Shown in pieces: positions 1-9,811 of a DNA stretch of 33,692 bases. Positions within the stretch are counted from its first letter, which is position 1; each line of letters opens with the position of its first letter. The notes under the pieces were generated by a model, which had not been told where the DNA came from, did no database searches, and worked only from the letters and a program-made list of their open reading frames with translations. Source of the DNA: Betaproteobacteria bacterium (lineage in GTDB: Bacteria > Pseudomonadota > Gammaproteobacteria > Burkholderiales > SG8-41); assembly GCA_947486575.1 (NCBI GenBank), contig CANKUB010000044.1:1-33692 (forward strand), read 5' to 3'. The translations under genes and the position numbers were made by a program.

Positions 1-723
1 CGTGACAATCGTGGGAATCGCGATACGTCGCATCGCAACGGCCAGCGCAATATCGTCCGTGACGACGACTTCGGCAATCGCATTCCACCCGTAAAACAGC
101 CGCACGGCATACGCGCACGCATCGCTGCCGGTGATATTGACGAAGCGCTTGATGCCATCGGCAACCGCATGCCGCCGCTACCCAAAAATCAGCGCAATAT
201 TGATACAGAAGACGAATTCAATTTCAATATCGCAGCGCCTGCGCCGCAGCTATTATCTGATGATGCAGATGCGCAGCAGCCGGATTCCAACGCCGGGCAA
301 ATGTTCCCGTCGTCTGCCGGTTTCAACAATAGTGCGGTGCGGCCCCGTCGCGGAAACAGCGGCAATAGTGGCAGGGGTAGCAGGAGCGGAGCGGGTGGTG
401 CGGGCCGCAGCGGGCGCAATGGGCGCGGTACCGGCAATCGCGAAGGCAATCGTGGTGAGCGTGGCGCCGGCATGGGCGTTGAAGGCGCAGACCGCAATGG
501 TAATAATGGCAATGGCAACAACAGCAACGCGCGTAATCGCGGCAACAATAAGCGTCGTCGCGGACAACCGCAGCGCTCACCGCAAGGTCAGCCCCAGCAG
601 CGGCAGCCAGGCCAACCGCAGCGGCAAGGACAAGGGCAGGGCGCAGGAGGACAGCCGCAACGTCAGCAGCGGCGCGGCAATGTGGCGGGCGGCAGTGGCA
701 GGCGGCAGGAGCGGCCGCAGTAA
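1..723 (+). CDS. C-terminal part of a protein with a low-complexity Gly/Arg/Gln/Asn tail (5' end outside window)
   Basis: The frame is open from the first base to the TAA at 721-723, so this is the 3' part of a larger gene. The visible 240 residues open with an Arg/Asn-rich stretch, then a more ordered segment (about residues 20-65, including RARIAAGDIDEALDAIGNRM), an acidic patch with DTEDEF, and a long tail of Gly, Asn, Arg and Gln ending in QPQR-type repeats. Such basic disordered tails are known in proteobacterial RNA-binding enzymes, notably the pseudouridine synthase RluB and DEAD-box helicases, and either would fit. No catalytic domain lies inside the window, so the function is not assigned. 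An internal ATG at 169 is only one of the possible starts and is unlikely to be the real one. Confidence 0.6.
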   Translation, partial: RDNRGNRDTSHRNGQRNIVRDDDFGNRIPPVKQPHGIRARIAAGDIDEALDAIGNRMPPLPKNQRNIDTEDEFNFNIAAPAPQLLSDDADAQQPDSNAGQMFPSSAGFNNSAVRPRRGNSGNSGRGSRSGAGGAGRSGRNGRGTGNREGNRGERGAGMGVEGADRNGNNGNGNNSNARNRGNNKRRRGQPQRSPQGQPQQRQPGQPQRQGQGQGAGGQPQRQQRRGNVAGGSGRRQERPQ

Positions 724-750
724 CGTTAGACGCAGTTACGTTAAATTACG

Positions 751-1650
751 TTACCCGCTTTTTTTCTCGCCACCCAGCGCTTCAACCAGATCGGCCAGCA
801 TTGCCGCCAACTCGCCGGTCATCAGTGCGAATTCGATGTCGAATTGTTCTTCGGCATCTTCGGCCTGATCCTGCGTTTCGTCTTTTAGGATATCGAGAAA
901 CGCCACGCGCTTAATCTGCAATTGATCAGTCAACACAAATGACAGGCGGTTTTTCCATGTCATGCCAAGCCGCGTAGCCGTTTTACCGCCCGCGATATGG
1001 TCACGGATTTCCTTGCCTTCAAGCGGATGATTGACATACCGCACCGTGGCACGACTGTCGCCTGAGGCTTTCAACTCCAGGTCTTGATCAATGGTAAACG
1101 GCGCAGGCACTTTGCCGGAGCTCAGCCATAAGGTCATCTGTGCCGAAGGCGATTGCTGGCATTCCAGGCGCTTGGGCTCAAGCTCAATATCCGCGCCGAG
1201 CAGGGATTCCAGCAACTCGTCGGCCTTTTTATCGGCAGCGGTGTCGATCACCAGCCAGTGGTTCACCGGATCGATCCACGTGCCCATAGTACGGCGGCGG
1301 CTCAGCGCTTTGGGCATCAGTTCTTCGAGCACGCGTTCGCGGATGTCGCGCATCTGTTTGCGGCCTACCGGATGTTCCTGTTTTTCCGCGAGTTTTTCAG
1401 CACGCTCTTTGGCGACCTGGGTAACGATCGAACCGGGCAGCAATTTTTGATTGACGCCAAAGCTGATCAGCCACTGTCGTTGGAGGCTGTGCAGAAAACG
1501 ATCTCCACTGCGCGGCGCGACCCAGCCGCGTGACTCCATTTCAAAGCTGCCGCAGGGTTGCAGCGCGTTGTCTTTGAGCTTGGCTTCGAGATCATCCGCC
1601 TTGATTTTGCTGTCGGCGAGGCGGTAAACGAGCAGATTTTTAAACCACAT
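751..1650 (-). CDS. rdgC: Recombination-associated protein RdgC
   Basis: The product is 299 residues, close to the roughly 300 of E. coli RdgC. The start MWFKNLLVYRL and the internal blocks GWVAPRS, RQMRDIRERVLEELMPKA, RRTMGTWIDP and GMTWKNRLSFVLTDQLQIKR match the RdgC family as I know it. RdgC is a ring-forming, sequence-independent double-stranded DNA binding protein that restrains RecA-dependent strand exchange. It acts in the nucleoid. The ATG at 1650 is the family start. The gene ends in a Lys/Glu-rich tail and is convergent with the gene to its left, 27 nt away. It is divergent from the carboxymuconolactone-decarboxylase-like gene, with a shared upstream region of about 97 nt that contains a TATAAT hexamer on this strand. 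Nothing is broken or unusual. Confidence 0.95.
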   Translation of the reverse strand: MWFKNLLVYRLADSKIKADDLEAKLKDNALQPCGSFEMESRGWVAPRSGDRFLHSLQRQWLISFGVNQKLLPGSIVTQVAKERAEKLAEKQEHPVGRKQMRDIRERVLEELMPKALSRRRTMGTWIDPVNHWLVIDTAADKKADELLESLLGADIELEPKRLECQQSPSAQMTLWLSSGKVPAPFTIDQDLELKASGDSRATVRYVNHPLEGKEIRDHIAGGKTATRLGMTWKNRLSFVLTDQLQIKRVAFLDILKDETQDQAEDAEEQFDIEFALMTGELAAMLADLVEALGGEKKSG

Positions 1651-1682
1651 GGTTGCAGGGGCGTCGCGCCAAAAAAGCCTGG

Positions 1683-1688
1683 ATTATA
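1683..1688 (-). promoter_or_regulatory. Candidate -10 element for rdgC
   Basis: Read on the minus strand this is a perfect TATAAT inside GGTATAATCC. It would start transcription about 26 nt before the rdgC ATG. No convincing -35 hexamer is visible at 16-18 nt spacing, so the call rests on the -10 alone. Confidence 0.4.
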
Positions 1689-1747
1689 CCGGCACGGAAC
1701 CTTGGGAATGCGTTAATCTTTTGGCTCTTACATCGCCGGGAGTTTTT

Positions 1748-2578
1748 GTGTCCAATTCTACAAACCAGGATGAAATCGATTTAAGCCCTGAGGCAATCCT
1801 TGCGCGTGCCACCGCCGCGCGCGGTGATATTTTCCCGGAGTGGAAAACCGTGGTGTATGCGTCGCCGAAAACGTATCACCTGATTAACCAGACGGTCAGT
1901 TATCTGCATCAATATCACGGGCAGCAGACAGTGGCAGGGCAACTGTCGGTGCAGATGCGCGAATTGATTTCGATACCGGCGTTGTGCGCAAAGGGCGATT
2001 TACGCCACGCGCCGAATCACATACGCCGCATGTATCGTGAAGGTTTGACCAACAAAGCGTTGTTCGAGGGCGCAGCAGCGTTTGCCTCGGTGGTGGGCTG
2101 GTCGAGCTTAACGGTGGTGTCGCTGGCGATTGAACAAGCCAACAGTGCGGATTATCCGTATGGAAAATTGCCGCCGGGCGGCGAGCCGAAGGCACTCAAA
2201 CCGTTTCCAGAAATGCAATTGGGCCGTGTGCGCAACAACGCTGGCAACGACAGCCTTGCCGCCACGGAAGAATGGCGCTATGCCGCAACCATAGACGCAG
2301 AACTTGCTCAGCGCGCGTCAGCGTTTGTGGATCACTGCACGGCAATCGACGATGCGCAAGACGCCATACTCGGCCCCGGCGCGCGCGCACTGATTGTGGT
2401 TGCCGCGCTGTGTACGCGCGGCGAAGTACAACTCGCTGCTGAACAAATACGGCGCGCCTACGATTACGGCATGACGCGGCGGCAGGTGCTGGATGCGATT
2501 TGCTGCGTGGCGCCGATGAGCGGCATGGTGTCAGCGACCTTGGGGTTGCGCGCAATGCGGCTGGCGGATGGGCATTGA
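1748..2578 (+). CDS. Two-repeat carboxymuconolactone decarboxylase (CMD/AhpD-like) family protein
   Basis: I chose the GTG at 1748 because GGGAG sits just upstream at normal spacing; an in-frame start at 1649 would overlap the rdgC start and add a non-conserved leader. The 276-residue product contains two related halves. Each has the pattern ALCxxG(D/E)(L/V), then xIRR, then Y and G(L/M)T, around residues 77-110 and 217-245. These are all-helical folds typical of CMD/AhpD-like proteins. The first half keeps a His before IRR; the second has Gln there. The CxxC pair of true AhpD peroxidases is not seen at the expected place, so alkylhydroperoxidase activity should not be assumed; a lactone decarboxylase-like role is equally possible. 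The stop lies 10 nt from the stop of the convergent nnr gene. Confidence 0.7.
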   Translation: MSNSTNQDEIDLSPEAILARATAARGDIFPEWKTVVYASPKTYHLINQTVSYLHQYHGQQTVAGQLSVQMRELISIPALCAKGDLRHAPNHIRRMYREGLTNKALFEGAAAFASVVGWSSLTVVSLAIEQANSADYPYGKLPPGGEPKALKPFPEMQLGRVRNNAGNDSLAATEEWRYAATIDAELAQRASAFVDHCTAIDDAQDAILGPGARALIVVAALCTRGEVQLAAEQIRRAYDYGMTRRQVLDAICCVAPMSGMVSATLGLRAMRLADGH

Positions 2579-2588
2579 AAGGGCGCGT

Positions 2589-4055
2589 CTACGCATTCAT
2601 TAACTGCCGCGCAGCATCTATCGTCTCGCTCGCCGTCAAGCCTGCCGGTCCTGCGCACGCTGACACGCACGCATCAGCCGCCGCACCATGCAGCCACACG
2701 GCGCTGTGCAGCGCCTGTTGCGCATCAAAACCTTGCGCCAGCAATGCTGCAATAATGCCGGTCAACACGTCGCCCATACCTGCGCTTGCCATGCCCGGAT
2801 TGCCGCTGACGTTGATGCGCCACGTTTGCTGCGGTGAGGTGCATACGCTGCCTGCGCCTTTGAGCACGACGTGGGCGTTGAATTGTTCCGCCAGTTCGGT
2901 TGCGGCGGCGACACGATTGGCTTGTACGTCGCGTGTGCTGCACGCTAAGAGTCGCGCGGCTTCGGCGGGATGAGGCGTTAATACCTTAACTGTAAATATT
3001 TGTTTTAAAAGGGTTTTTAGTTTTTCAACAGTAGCGATTAAATTCAATGCATCGGCATCGATGACCAGCGGTAACTTGCATTCCAGTGCGCATTGCACAT
3101 AAAACGTTGCATCAGGGGCCTGGCCCAAACCGGGACCGATGGCGAGGCAACTTAAGTTATCGAGCTTCAATACGTCACAGGCAGTGCGCAGCATCAACTC
3201 TGGCTGCGCCGCATCGAGCAGTGGCGCATCGTGCGCGAGCAAACCGACGTAGACGCGCCCCGCACCAAGCTTCAGTGCGGCGCGTCCTGCGAGCAAGGCA
3301 GCGCCCACCATGCCGCTGTCGCCGCCGATGATGCCCACACTGCCGTGGCTGCCTTTGTGCGTATTGCGCAGGCGCGGTGCAAGCAACGAGGCTGCGGCCA
3401 GCACCTGGCCCGGTGCGATTTCGCTATTATTGTTGAGCGCCAGATCATCGACGACAATTTCGCCGCAGCGATCCGGCCCGTCGAGCGTCAACAAACCGGG
3501 TTTTGCGCCTATAAAGGTGATGGTGTGCGTAGCGCGTACGCAGCAGCCATGGATGCTGCCGGTGTCTGCATTCAGGCCGCTGGGGATGTCAATGGCGAGC
3601 ACGGGTGCATTGCAGTCGTTAATGGCGGCAATCCACTGGGCGTAGCGGCCTTCAAGGTCGCGTGTGAGGCCGATGCCAAACAAGCCGTCCACTACAAGCC
3701 CGCAGTTACGCGTGTCTGGCACGTTGTCAATGGTTGTGCCACCGGCAGCCAGCCAGCGGGCGTGCGCCTGGGCCGCGTCCGGCGGAAGTTTTGCCACGTC
3801 GCCTGCGAAAACCACATTGACCGCAAAGAACCATTGCTTGAGATAGCGCGCAACCACAAACGCATCACCGCCGTTGTTGCCGGGGCCGGCGAAAATCAGA
3901 ATGGGTTTGCCATTGGTAGCGGCAAGCTCGCGCGCCAGTTGCGCAGCCGCCAACCCGGCGCGCTCCATCAGTGGCGCGTCGTTGTGGTGCGCTTCAATGC
4001 GACGGATGTCGGCAGTCAAATACAGCGGCGTAGCGTGGCGGATTTTAGTTGGCAT
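2589..4055 (-). CDS. nnr: Bifunctional NAD(P)H-hydrate epimerase / ADP-dependent NAD(P)H-hydrate dehydratase
   Basis: This fused metabolite-repair enzyme restores hydrated NADH and NADPH: the epimerase half interconverts the R and S hydrates and the dehydratase half removes water at the expense of ADP. In the 488-residue product the N-terminal YjeF_N half carries GPGNNGGD (57-64) and [13 protein letters not shown]. The C-terminal kinase-like half carries [14 protein letters not shown], a GPGLGQ turn, [12 protein letters not shown] and [15 protein letters not shown]. The start at 4055 is preceded by GGGGC and gives the usual length; the frame stays open to 4190, but that extension has no homology and runs through the divergent purL start. 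The gene is divergent from purL. An AT-rich patch at 2993-3003, encoding Lys-Gln-Ile-Phe, stands out from the GC-rich surroundings. Confidence 0.93.
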   Translation of the reverse strand: MPTKIRHATPLYLTADIRRIEAHHNDAPLMERAGLAAAQLARELAATNGKPILIFAGPGNNGGDAFVVARYLKQWFFAVNVVFAGDVAKLPPDAAQAHARWLAAGGTTIDNVPDTRNCGLVVDGLFGIGLTRDLEGRYAQWIAAINDCNAPVLAIDIPSGLNADTGSIHGCCVRATHTITFIGAKPGLLTLDGPDRCGEIVVDDLALNNNSEIAPGQVLAAASLLAPRLRNTHKGSHGSVGIIGGDSGMVGAALLAGRAALKLGAGRVYVGLLAHDAPLLDAAQPELMLRTACDVLKLDNLSCLAIGPGLGQAPDATFYVQCALECKLPLVIDADALNLIATVEKLKTLLKQIFTVKVLTPHPAEAARLLACSTRDVQANRVAAATELAEQFNAHVVLKGAGSVCTSPQQTWRINVSGNPGMASAGMGDVLTGIIAALLAQGFDAQQALHSAVWLHGAAADACVSACAGPAGLTASETIDAARQLMNA

Positions 4056-4096
4056 GATGCGCCCCAGTTTAGCGGAAAATTTTGCAGAGGCGGTGG

Positions 4097-4102
4097 TAAA
4101 AT
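4097..4102 (+). promoter_or_regulatory. Candidate -10 element for purL
   Basis: TAAAAT within GGTAAAAT lies about 26 nt before the purL ATG. A second candidate, TATACT, ends one base before the ATG, which would leave almost no leader. No clear -35 hexamer is seen for either. Confidence 0.3.
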
Positions 4103-4109
4103 ATGGTTT

Positions 4110-4122
4110 TACAGAGTCTGTA
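4110..4122. promoter_or_regulatory. 13-bp palindrome TACAGA-G-TCTGTA in the nnr/purL divergent region
   Basis: A perfect dyad with 6-bp arms ends 5 nt before the purL start codon, between the two divergent genes. Its place fits a repressor operator, but no regulator is identified and a 13-bp dyad can arise by chance. Confidence 0.3.
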
Positions 4123-4127
4123 TACTG

Positions 4128-7100
4128 ATGATTCTGCGTCTCCGGGGCCGCCGCGCCCTCTCTGATTTTCGCCTCGCAAAACTCCTGCAATCGCTACCGG
4201 CTTCGTTTGCCGCGCTGACATTGCGTGCTGAGTTCTGGCACTTTGTTGAGACTTCGCGCACGCTGGATGCGGCTGAACAGCTGCGGCTGGAACGTATTCT
4301 CACCTATGGTACGGATGAACCCGCCGCTCACGTTGATTCAGCGCAAGGTGATTTGGTATTGGTGACACCACGACCGGGAACGATTTCGCCGTGGTCGTCC
4401 AAAGCGACGGATATCGCAAAGCATTGCGGTCTGGAAGCTGTGCTGCGCATTGAGCGCGGCACAGCATTTTGGGTCAGCGGCATGCCACTGGCGAAAACGC
4501 GTGTGGCCTTGACACCCCTGCTGCACGATCGCATGACTGAAGTGGTGTTCACGGCGATGGAAGACGCCGATAAACTGTTCCAGCGTTTCCAGCCGAAACC
4601 GCTGGATACAGTAGACATTCTTGGTGGTGGCGTACCGGCACTGGCAAGCGCTAACCGCGCAATGGGATTGGCATTGTCTGACGATGAAATTGCCTATCTG
4701 GTTGAGAACTTCACACGCATGCGGCGCAATCCAACGGATGTTGAGTTGATGATGTTCGCGCAAGCCAACTCAGAGCACTGCCGCCACAAGATATTCAACG
4801 CGGATTGGGTGATCGATGGCGAAACGAAAGACATTTCGCTTTTCGGCATGATACGCACCACCCACGCGAAGCATCCCGAAGGCACGGTGGTGGCGTATTC
4901 GGATAACTCGTCGATCATTGAAGGCGCGCGGGTTGAGCGGTTTTTCCCTGCGGAAAATGGCCAGTATCAATTTTGCGAAGACGATACGCATATCCTGATG
5001 AAAGTGGAAACCCACAATCATCCGACGGCGATTGCGCCGTATCCGGGTGCGGCCACCGGTTCCGGCGGTGAGATACGCGACGAGGGTGCCACTGGGCGTG
5101 GCTCCAAACCCAAGGCAGGGCTGACGGGGTTCTCGGTATCCAATTTGCGCATACCGAGTGCCATTCAGCCGTGGGAGCGTGATTCCGATTCTGCTTCCTA
5201 TGGCAAACCAGGACGCATTGCGTCGGCGCTGCAGATCATGCTCGAAGGCCCGATAGGCGGTGCGGCGTTCAACAATGAATTCGGTCGCCCAAATCTCACC
5301 GGCTACTTTCGCACCTACGAGCAAAAGGTTGCAGGAGAAATGCGCGGCTATCACAAGCCGATCATGATCGCCGGGGGTGTGGGCAACATTGCCGCGCGCC
5401 ACGCGTTTAAAAAAGAGCCCGCTGCGGGGGCATTGCTGATTCAACTGGGCGGGCCGGGCATGCTGATCGGGCTGGGCGGCGGCGCGGCGTCGAGCATGGA
5501 CACAGGCGCGAATCAGGAAGACCTCGATTTTGATTCTGTGCAGCGCGGCAATGCAGAAATTCAGCGCCGTGCGCAGGAAGTGATTGATCGTTGCTGCGCG
5601 CTGGCCGAGGCGAATCCGATATTGTCGATACACGATGTCGGCGCAGGCGGCATCTCGAATGCGCTGCCGGAAATGGTGCATCAGGCAGGGCGCGGCGGGC
5701 GCTTTGATTTGCGTAAAGTGCCGAGCGAAGAGCCGGGCATGTCGCCGCTGCACATCTGGTGCAACGAGGCGCAAGAACGCTACGTGCTGGCAATTGCGCC
5801 CGCATCACTGCCGCTGTTTGATGCGATGTGCGCGCGCGAGCGTTGCCCGTATGCGGTGGTGGGCGAGGCTACCGATGATGGGCGGCTTACCGTGCATGAT
5901 CCGGTGTTCAAAAACAACGCTGTGGATATGGCGCTTGAGGTATTACTCGGCAAGCCGCCGAAAATGACGCGGCGGGTATCACGTGTTGCTAAAGCGCTGC
6001 CTGCGTTTGATTTTGCAAATATCGATTTGCGTGAGGCTGCGTATCGCGTGCTGCGCATGCCATCGGTAGCCGATAAAACTTTTTTAATCAGCATCGGCGA
6101 CCGTAGTGTGGGTGGCATGACCGCGCGCGATCAAATGGTGGGGCCGTGGCAAGTGCCTGTTGCAGATGTAGCGGTAACGCTGATGGGGTTTAACACGCAT
6201 CGCGGCGAAGCCTTTGCGATGGGCGAACGCACGCCACTGGCAGTGATTAACGCCGCAGCGTCAGGGCGCATGGCGGTGGGCGAGGCGATTACCAACATTG
6301 CCGCCGCGTCGATTGCGAAAATCGGCGACATTAAACTCTCCGCCAACTGGATGGCAGCGGCAGGGCACGGCGGTGAAGATGCGGCGCTGTTTGATACCGT
6401 GCATGCGGTGGCGATGGAATTGTGCCCGCAGCTCGGCATCAGTATTCCGGTGGGCAAAGATTCGCTGTCGATGAAAACCACGTGGAACGATGGCGCGCAG
6501 AAAAAAGAAGTTGTCGCACCGTTGTCGTTGATTGTGTCGGCATTTGCGCCGGTGCTGGATGCGCGGCAAACGCTGACGCCGCAGTTACGCACTGATTGCG
6601 GTGACACGGTGTTGCTGCTGATTGATTTTGCGCCGGGTAAATTTCGTTTGGGTGGTTCTGCGTTGGCGCAAGCGTGGAATGTCACGGGCAGCGTTGCCCC
6701 TGATCTGGAATCGCCATCCAGCATTGTTAAATTTATTCAACAGAAACAAATACTTACGAATAAACTGCTGGCGTATCACGACCGTTCTGATGGCGGTTTG
6801 TTTGCCACGGGGTGCGAAATGATGTTCGCGGGCCGCGCCGGTGTAACGCTTGAATTGGCTGATGATACCCCGGTGATCAACACCTTGTTCAACGAAGAAC
6901 TGGGCGTGGTGTTGCAGGTGCGTGCGGCGGACGAAGTGGCGGTAAAGCAATCGTTTGAATCTGCTGGTGTTACTTGCCAACACATCGGCGTGGTGCATGC
7001 AGAAGCCGTGTTGCGCGTGTGTGTGAACGGCAAAGCAGTGTTTTGTGAAACGCGCGTTGACTTGCATCGCAAGTGGTCAGAAACCACGTTTCACATGCAA

Positions 7101-8012
7101 ACGCTGCGCGACAATCCGCAATGCGCGCAGCAGGAATACGATCGGATTCTGGATGTTGCCGATCCAGGTATCACACCGCTGCTGACGTTCGATCTATCGC
7201 AAAATATCAGCGCGCCGTTTATTGCGAGCGGCGTGCGCCCGCGCATCGCCATCCTGCGTGAGCAGGGCGTCAACGGGCAAATCGAAATGGCGGCGGCGTT
7301 TGATCGCGCGGGCTTTACCGCGTTTGATGTACACATGAGCGACATCATCGCCGGGCGCGTGAGTCTGGCGGATTTCAAGGGCTTTGCAGCATGTGGTGGA
7401 TTTTCGTACGGCGATGTGCTGGGTGCGGGCGAGGGCTGGGCGAAATCGATTCTGTTCAACGCGCGCGCACGTGACGAGTTCGAGGCTTTCTTTAAGCGCA
7501 GCGACACCTTGGCGCTGGGTGTGTGCAACGGCTGCCAGATGATGAGCAATTTGAAACCGTTGATTCCTGGCGCCGCCGCCTGGCCGCATTTCGTCAAAAA
7601 CAAGTCCGAGCAATTCGAAGCGCGCGTGGCAATGGTGGAAATCCAGCCATCGGCTTCGCTGTTTTTTACAGGCATGACGGGCAGCCGCTTGCCGGTGGCT
7701 GTGGCGCACGGTGAGGGCTACACCGAGTTTTCCAATACGGCAGCAATCGACGCCGCGCAATCGCTGGTGGCGTTGCGCTTTATGGATAACGCAGGGCAGG
7801 TGACTGAACGTTACCCGCTGAACCCCAATGGTTCGCCGCAGGGCATTACCGGGCTGACCACGCCCGATGGCCGCTTCACGATTTTGATGCCGCACCCGGA
7901 GCGGGTGTTCAGAACCGTGCAGAATTCCTGGCACCCCGATGGGACGCATGGTTGGGCCGAAGATGGGCCGTGGCTGCGCATGTTTCAGAATGCGCGAAAG
8001 TGGGTGGACTGA
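4128..8012 (+). CDS. purL: Phosphoribosylformylglycinamidine synthase, single-chain type
   Basis: This enzyme catalyses the fourth step of de novo purine synthesis, converting FGAR, glutamine and ATP to FGAM. The 1294-residue product matches the large PurL of proteobacteria (1295 in E. coli) end to end. Recognisable blocks are [64 protein letters not shown] and [11 protein letters not shown] in the synthase domains. The C-terminal glutaminase domain has [10 protein letters not shown] with the nucleophile Cys1133, and MPHPERVF with His1256 and Glu1258. The start at 4128 aligns with the E. coli N-terminus; the frame is open back to 3231 but that part is antisense to nnr. Shine-Dalgarno support is weak. 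The AT-rich word ACAAATACTTA occurs in the less conserved stretch before [12 protein letters not shown]. Confidence 0.98.
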   Translation: MILRLRGRRALSDFRLAKLLQSLPASFAALTLRAEFWHFVETSRTLDAAEQLRLERILTYGTDEPAAHVDSAQGDLVLVTPRPGTISPWSSKATDIAKHCGLEAVLRIERGTAFWVSGMPLAKTRVALTPLLHDRMTEVVFTAMEDADKLFQRFQPKPLDTVDILGGGVPALASANRAMGLALSDDEIAYLVENFTRMRRNPTDVELMMFAQANSEHCRHKIFNADWVIDGETKDISLFGMIRTTHAKHPEGTVVAYSDNSSIIEGARVERFFPAENGQYQFCEDDTHILMKVETHNHPTAIAPYPGAATGSGGEIRDEGATGRGSKPKAGLTGFSVSNLRIPSAIQPWERDSDSASYGKPGRIASALQIMLEGPIGGAAFNNEFGRPNLTGYFRTYEQKVAGEMRGYHKPIMIAGGVGNIAARHAFKKEPAAGALLIQLGGPGMLIGLGGGAASSMDTGANQEDLDFDSVQRGNAEIQRRAQEVIDRCCALAEANPILSIHDVGAGGISNALPEMVHQAGRGGRFDLRKVPSEEPGMSPLHIWCNEAQERYVLAIAPASLPLFDAMCARERCPYAVVGEATDDGRLTVHDPVFKNNAVDMALEVLLGKPPKMTRRVSRVAKALPAFDFANIDLREAAYRVLRMPSVADKTFLISIGDRSVGGMTARDQMVGPWQVPVADVAVTLMGFNTHRGEAFAMGERTPLAVINAAASGRMAVGEAITNIAAASIAKIGDIKLSANWMAAAGHGGEDAALFDTVHAVAMELCPQLGISIPVGKDSLSMKTTWNDGAQKKEVVAPLSLIVSAFAPVLDARQTLTPQLRTDCGDTVLLLIDFAPGKFRLGGSALAQAWNVTGSVAPDLESPSSIVKFIQQKQILTNKLLAYHDRSDGGLFATGCEMMFAGRAGVTLELADDTPVINTLFNEELGVVLQVRAADEVAVKQSFESAGVTCQHIGVVHAEAVLRVCVNGKAVFCETRVDLHRKWSETTFHMQTLRDNPQCAQQEYDRILDVADPGITPLLTFDLSQNISAPFIASGVRPRIAILREQGVNGQIEMAAAFDRAGFTAFDVHMSDIIAGRVSLADFKGFAACGGFSYGDVLGAGEGWAKSILFNARARDEFEAFFKRSDTLALGVCNGCQMMSNLKPLIPGAAAWPHFVKNKSEQFEARVAMVEIQPSASLFFTGMTGSRLPVAVAHGEGYTEFSNTAAIDAAQSLVALRFMDNAGQVTERYPLNPNGSPQGITGLTTPDGRFTILMPHPERVFRTVQNSWHPDGTHGWAEDGPWLRMFQNARKWVD
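6746..6756 (+). repeat. AT word ACAAATACTTA, copy in purL
   Basis: Exact copy of an 11-base word found four times in the window. Here it is coding (Lys-Gln-Ile-Leu-Thr) in a variable part of purL. Confidence 0.5.
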
Positions 8013-8038
8013 AGTTTATTCGCCAACATTTACCAGCA

Positions 8039-8071
8039 ATAAAAACGGCAGAGCGTATCTACCGTTTTTAT
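8039..8071. terminator. Bidirectional rho-independent terminator between purL and ppi
   Basis: The arms ATAAAAACGG (8039-8048) and CCGTTTTTAT (8062-8071) pair perfectly, with AGA/TCT able to extend the stem inside the loop. The A-run and T-run at the outer ends give a U-tract in either direction, which suits the convergent genes on both sides. Confidence 0.75.
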
Positions 8072-8087
8072 ATTATAAATCAATTAC

Positions 8088-8885
8088 TTACTCAACTTTT
8101 GCCTTGGCACGCAAGTCAGCCAGCATTTTTTGTACAGCCTGCCCCTGCAACATCTGCGTGATTTGCGGTTTGGCTTCGTCGAGGGTGGGTACTTTCACTG
8201 CGCGCTCGTCGTCGAGACGAATGACGTGGAAGCCGAATTCAGATTGCACTGGCGCATCGGTTAGCTGGCCTTTTTTCAGTTTGCCCAGTGCTTCGCCGAA
8301 GGGTTTGACATAGCGGCCCGCAGGCGCCCAATCGAGATCACCACCGCGTGTTTTGGAGCCGGTGTCTTTGGATTTATCTGCGGCGAGTTTTTCAAAACTG
8401 CCGCCTTTTTTGAGCTGCGCGATGATGTCTTTGGCGTCGTCTTCCTTGTCTACCAAGATATGGCGTGCCTTGAATTCTTTGGCCGGAATGGTGGGCTTGA
8501 TGCGCTCGTATTCTTTTTTTACCGCGTCGTCATTCACCGGATTGGCTTTCATGTAATCCTGCACGTAGGCGTTGACCAGTGTCTCTTGCCGTTGCAGATC
8601 AAGCTGGGCTGCGACTTCGGGCGATTTTTGAAGCCCTTTTTTCATGGCCTCTTGCGCCACGACTTCCTGATTGATGAGTGTGTCGCGCAGTTGGTTGCGA
8701 ATCTCCGGTGAATCGGGTTGCTTGCCGGTGGCGCGCAATTTAAGAATGGTGTCGAGGCGGGCCTGGGGGATTTCTACGCCGTTGACTTTGGCAACCTGCG
8801 CCTGTGCCACAGGCATGGCGAAAATCGTTGCGGCCGTTGCCAGTGCTGCGGTGATGGCGGTGAGTGTGTGACGGGGGGCGTGCAT
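8088..8885 (-). CDS. Periplasmic peptidyl-prolyl cis-trans isomerase, SurA/parvulin type
   Basis: The 265-residue product starts with a clear Sec signal peptide ending MPVAQAQ (about residue 30). A SurA_N-like helical segment follows, with ATGKQPDSPEIRNQLRDTLI. A parvulin rotamase domain occupies about 140-240, marked by FKARHILV, GGSFEKLAADKS, GGDLDWAPAGRYV and SEFGFHVIRLDD. The family assists outer-membrane protein folding by isomerising prolyl bonds in the periplasm. It is the last gene of a minus-strand run, 35 nt after bolA, and its stop lies beyond the bidirectional terminator shared with purL. The length is typical of the short parvulin-type isomerases that sit beside bolA and yciB in betaproteobacteria. 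It is not full-length SurA, which has about 430 residues and two rotamase domains. Confidence 0.92.
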   Translation of the reverse strand: MHAPRHTLTAITAALATAATIFAMPVAQAQVAKVNGVEIPQARLDTILKLRATGKQPDSPEIRNQLRDTLINQEVVAQEAMKKGLQKSPEVAAQLDLQRQETLVNAYVQDYMKANPVNDDAVKKEYERIKPTIPAKEFKARHILVDKEDDAKDIIAQLKKGGSFEKLAADKSKDTGSKTRGGDLDWAPAGRYVKPFGEALGKLKKGQLTDAPVQSEFGFHVIRLDDERAVKVPTLDEAKPQITQMLQGQAVQKMLADLRAKAKVE

Positions 8886-8920
8886 AGGTAAAGTCCTTGG
8901 TGGTTGAATATTGTGCGGTG

Positions 8921-9184
8921 CTAAATTTCGTCCGGGGCATAAGCCTTGATCGACAAGGCGTGAATGGCGGTTTGCATCATCGGGCCGAGCGCATCGTAAA
9001 CTAAACGGTGTCTGGCAGGCAACGCCAAGCCGTGAAATTGTGCCGAAACCAGCAGCAATTGGTAGTGCCCGCCACCGCCCTTGGCACCCTCGTGGCCGAT
9101 ATGCTGGCCGGAATCGTCGAGAATTTCGAGGGATTCCGGGGCCAGCACCGCAAGGCGCTGCTGCATTTGTTCAGTGGTGTTCAA
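8921..9184 (-). CDS. bolA: BolA family protein
   Basis: The 87-residue product has the BolA fold signature: LEILDDSGQHIGH, then GGGGHYQLLLVSAQFHG, then LPARHRLVYDALGPMM and IHALSIKAYAPDE. BolA proteins bind monothiol glutaredoxins and [2Fe-2S] clusters and also influence envelope and morphology genes. The conserved His of the GHY motif is present. The longest start is a TTG at 9184; an ATG at 9166 would remove six residues. Neither has a strong Shine-Dalgarno. The TTG version better matches betaproteobacterial BolA length, so it is preferred with caution. A GC-rich hairpin lies between this gene and the upstream yciB. Confidence 0.9.
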   Translation of the reverse strand: MNTTEQMQQRLAVLAPESLEILDDSGQHIGHEGAKGGGGHYQLLLVSAQFHGLALPARHRLVYDALGPMMQTAIHALSIKAYAPDEI

Positions 9185-9219
9185 CGCGTATTTTGATTGT
9201 CAGGGTAAAGACCGCAGTG

Positions 9220-9238
9220 GCCGGGAAGGGTTCCCGGC
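9220..9238. repeat. Perfect inverted repeat between yciB and bolA
   Basis: GCCGGGAA and TTCCCGGC form an 8-bp perfect stem with a three-base loop, one base away from the yciB stop codon. No T-run follows on the minus strand, so it is not a standard terminator. It may be an mRNA-stabilising or attenuating stem within the operon. Confidence 0.6.
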
Positions 9239-9239
9239 G

Positions 9240-9779
9240 CTATTCAGGTTTATCGTCCTGAATGTGTTTGCTCAGCATCAACGCCTGGCCAATCATAAAA
9301 ACGATCATCAGGCCCATGCCGCCAAACAGCTTGAAATTCACCCAGGTATCGGTCGGGTAATTGAACGCCACGTAAAGGTTGATTACGCCCATCAAGGTGA
9401 AAAATGCGATCCAGCTGATTAGCAATTTTCCCCACACCGCTTCGGGCAGGGAGACGGATTTTTCCATCATCGCTCGGATCAGATTTTTCTTGAACACCAG
9501 GGCCGCAACGCCCAGCGACACGGCGAACAGCCAATACAGCACGGTGGGTTTCCACTTGATAAAAGTTTCGTTTTGTAATATCAGCGTTGCGCCGCCGAAT
9601 ACGGTGATGACGCCCAAGCTCACCCACAGCATCGGCTCAACCTTGCGATGTTTGAACCACACCCAGCCGATCTGCATGAACGAGGCGACGATGGCAACCG
9701 CTGTTGCTTCGTAAATGCCAAACATTTTGAAGGCGACGAAGAACAGTATCACCGGGAACATGTCGAATAAAAACTTCAT
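9240..9779 (-). CDS. yciB: Inner membrane septation protein A (YciB/IspZ family)
   Basis: The 179-residue product is almost entirely hydrophobic, with about five membrane segments. It opens with [18 protein letters not shown], the standard YciB start. Other family blocks are [36 protein letters not shown] and [17 protein letters not shown]. YciB is an inner-membrane protein linked to septation and envelope synthesis; its exact biochemical role is not settled. The ATG at 9779 is fixed by the family alignment although the Shine-Dalgarno is weak. It lies 32 nt downstream of msrB in the same direction, so cotranscription with msrB, bolA and ppi is likely. Confidence 0.95.
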   Translation of the reverse strand: MKFLFDMFPVILFFVAFKMFGIYEATAVAIVASFMQIGWVWFKHRKVEPMLWVSLGVITVFGGATLILQNETFIKWKPTVLYWLFAVSLGVAALVFKKNLIRAMMEKSVSLPEAVWGKLLISWIAFFTLMGVINLYVAFNYPTDTWVNFKLFGGMGLMIVFMIGQALMLSKHIQDDKPE

Positions 9780-9811
9780 AAAATCAATGCCTTGCGATGA
9801 TTGTGGTGCGG

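Noticed and set aside
3231-4127. Upstream extension of purL by about 300 residues
   Set aside because: It is antisense to nnr and has no PurL homology; the E. coli-like N-terminus begins at 4128.
4770-5774. 334-residue open frame antisense to purL
   Set aside because: Shadow of a highly conserved gene; no recognisable domain and an Arg/His-rich composition.
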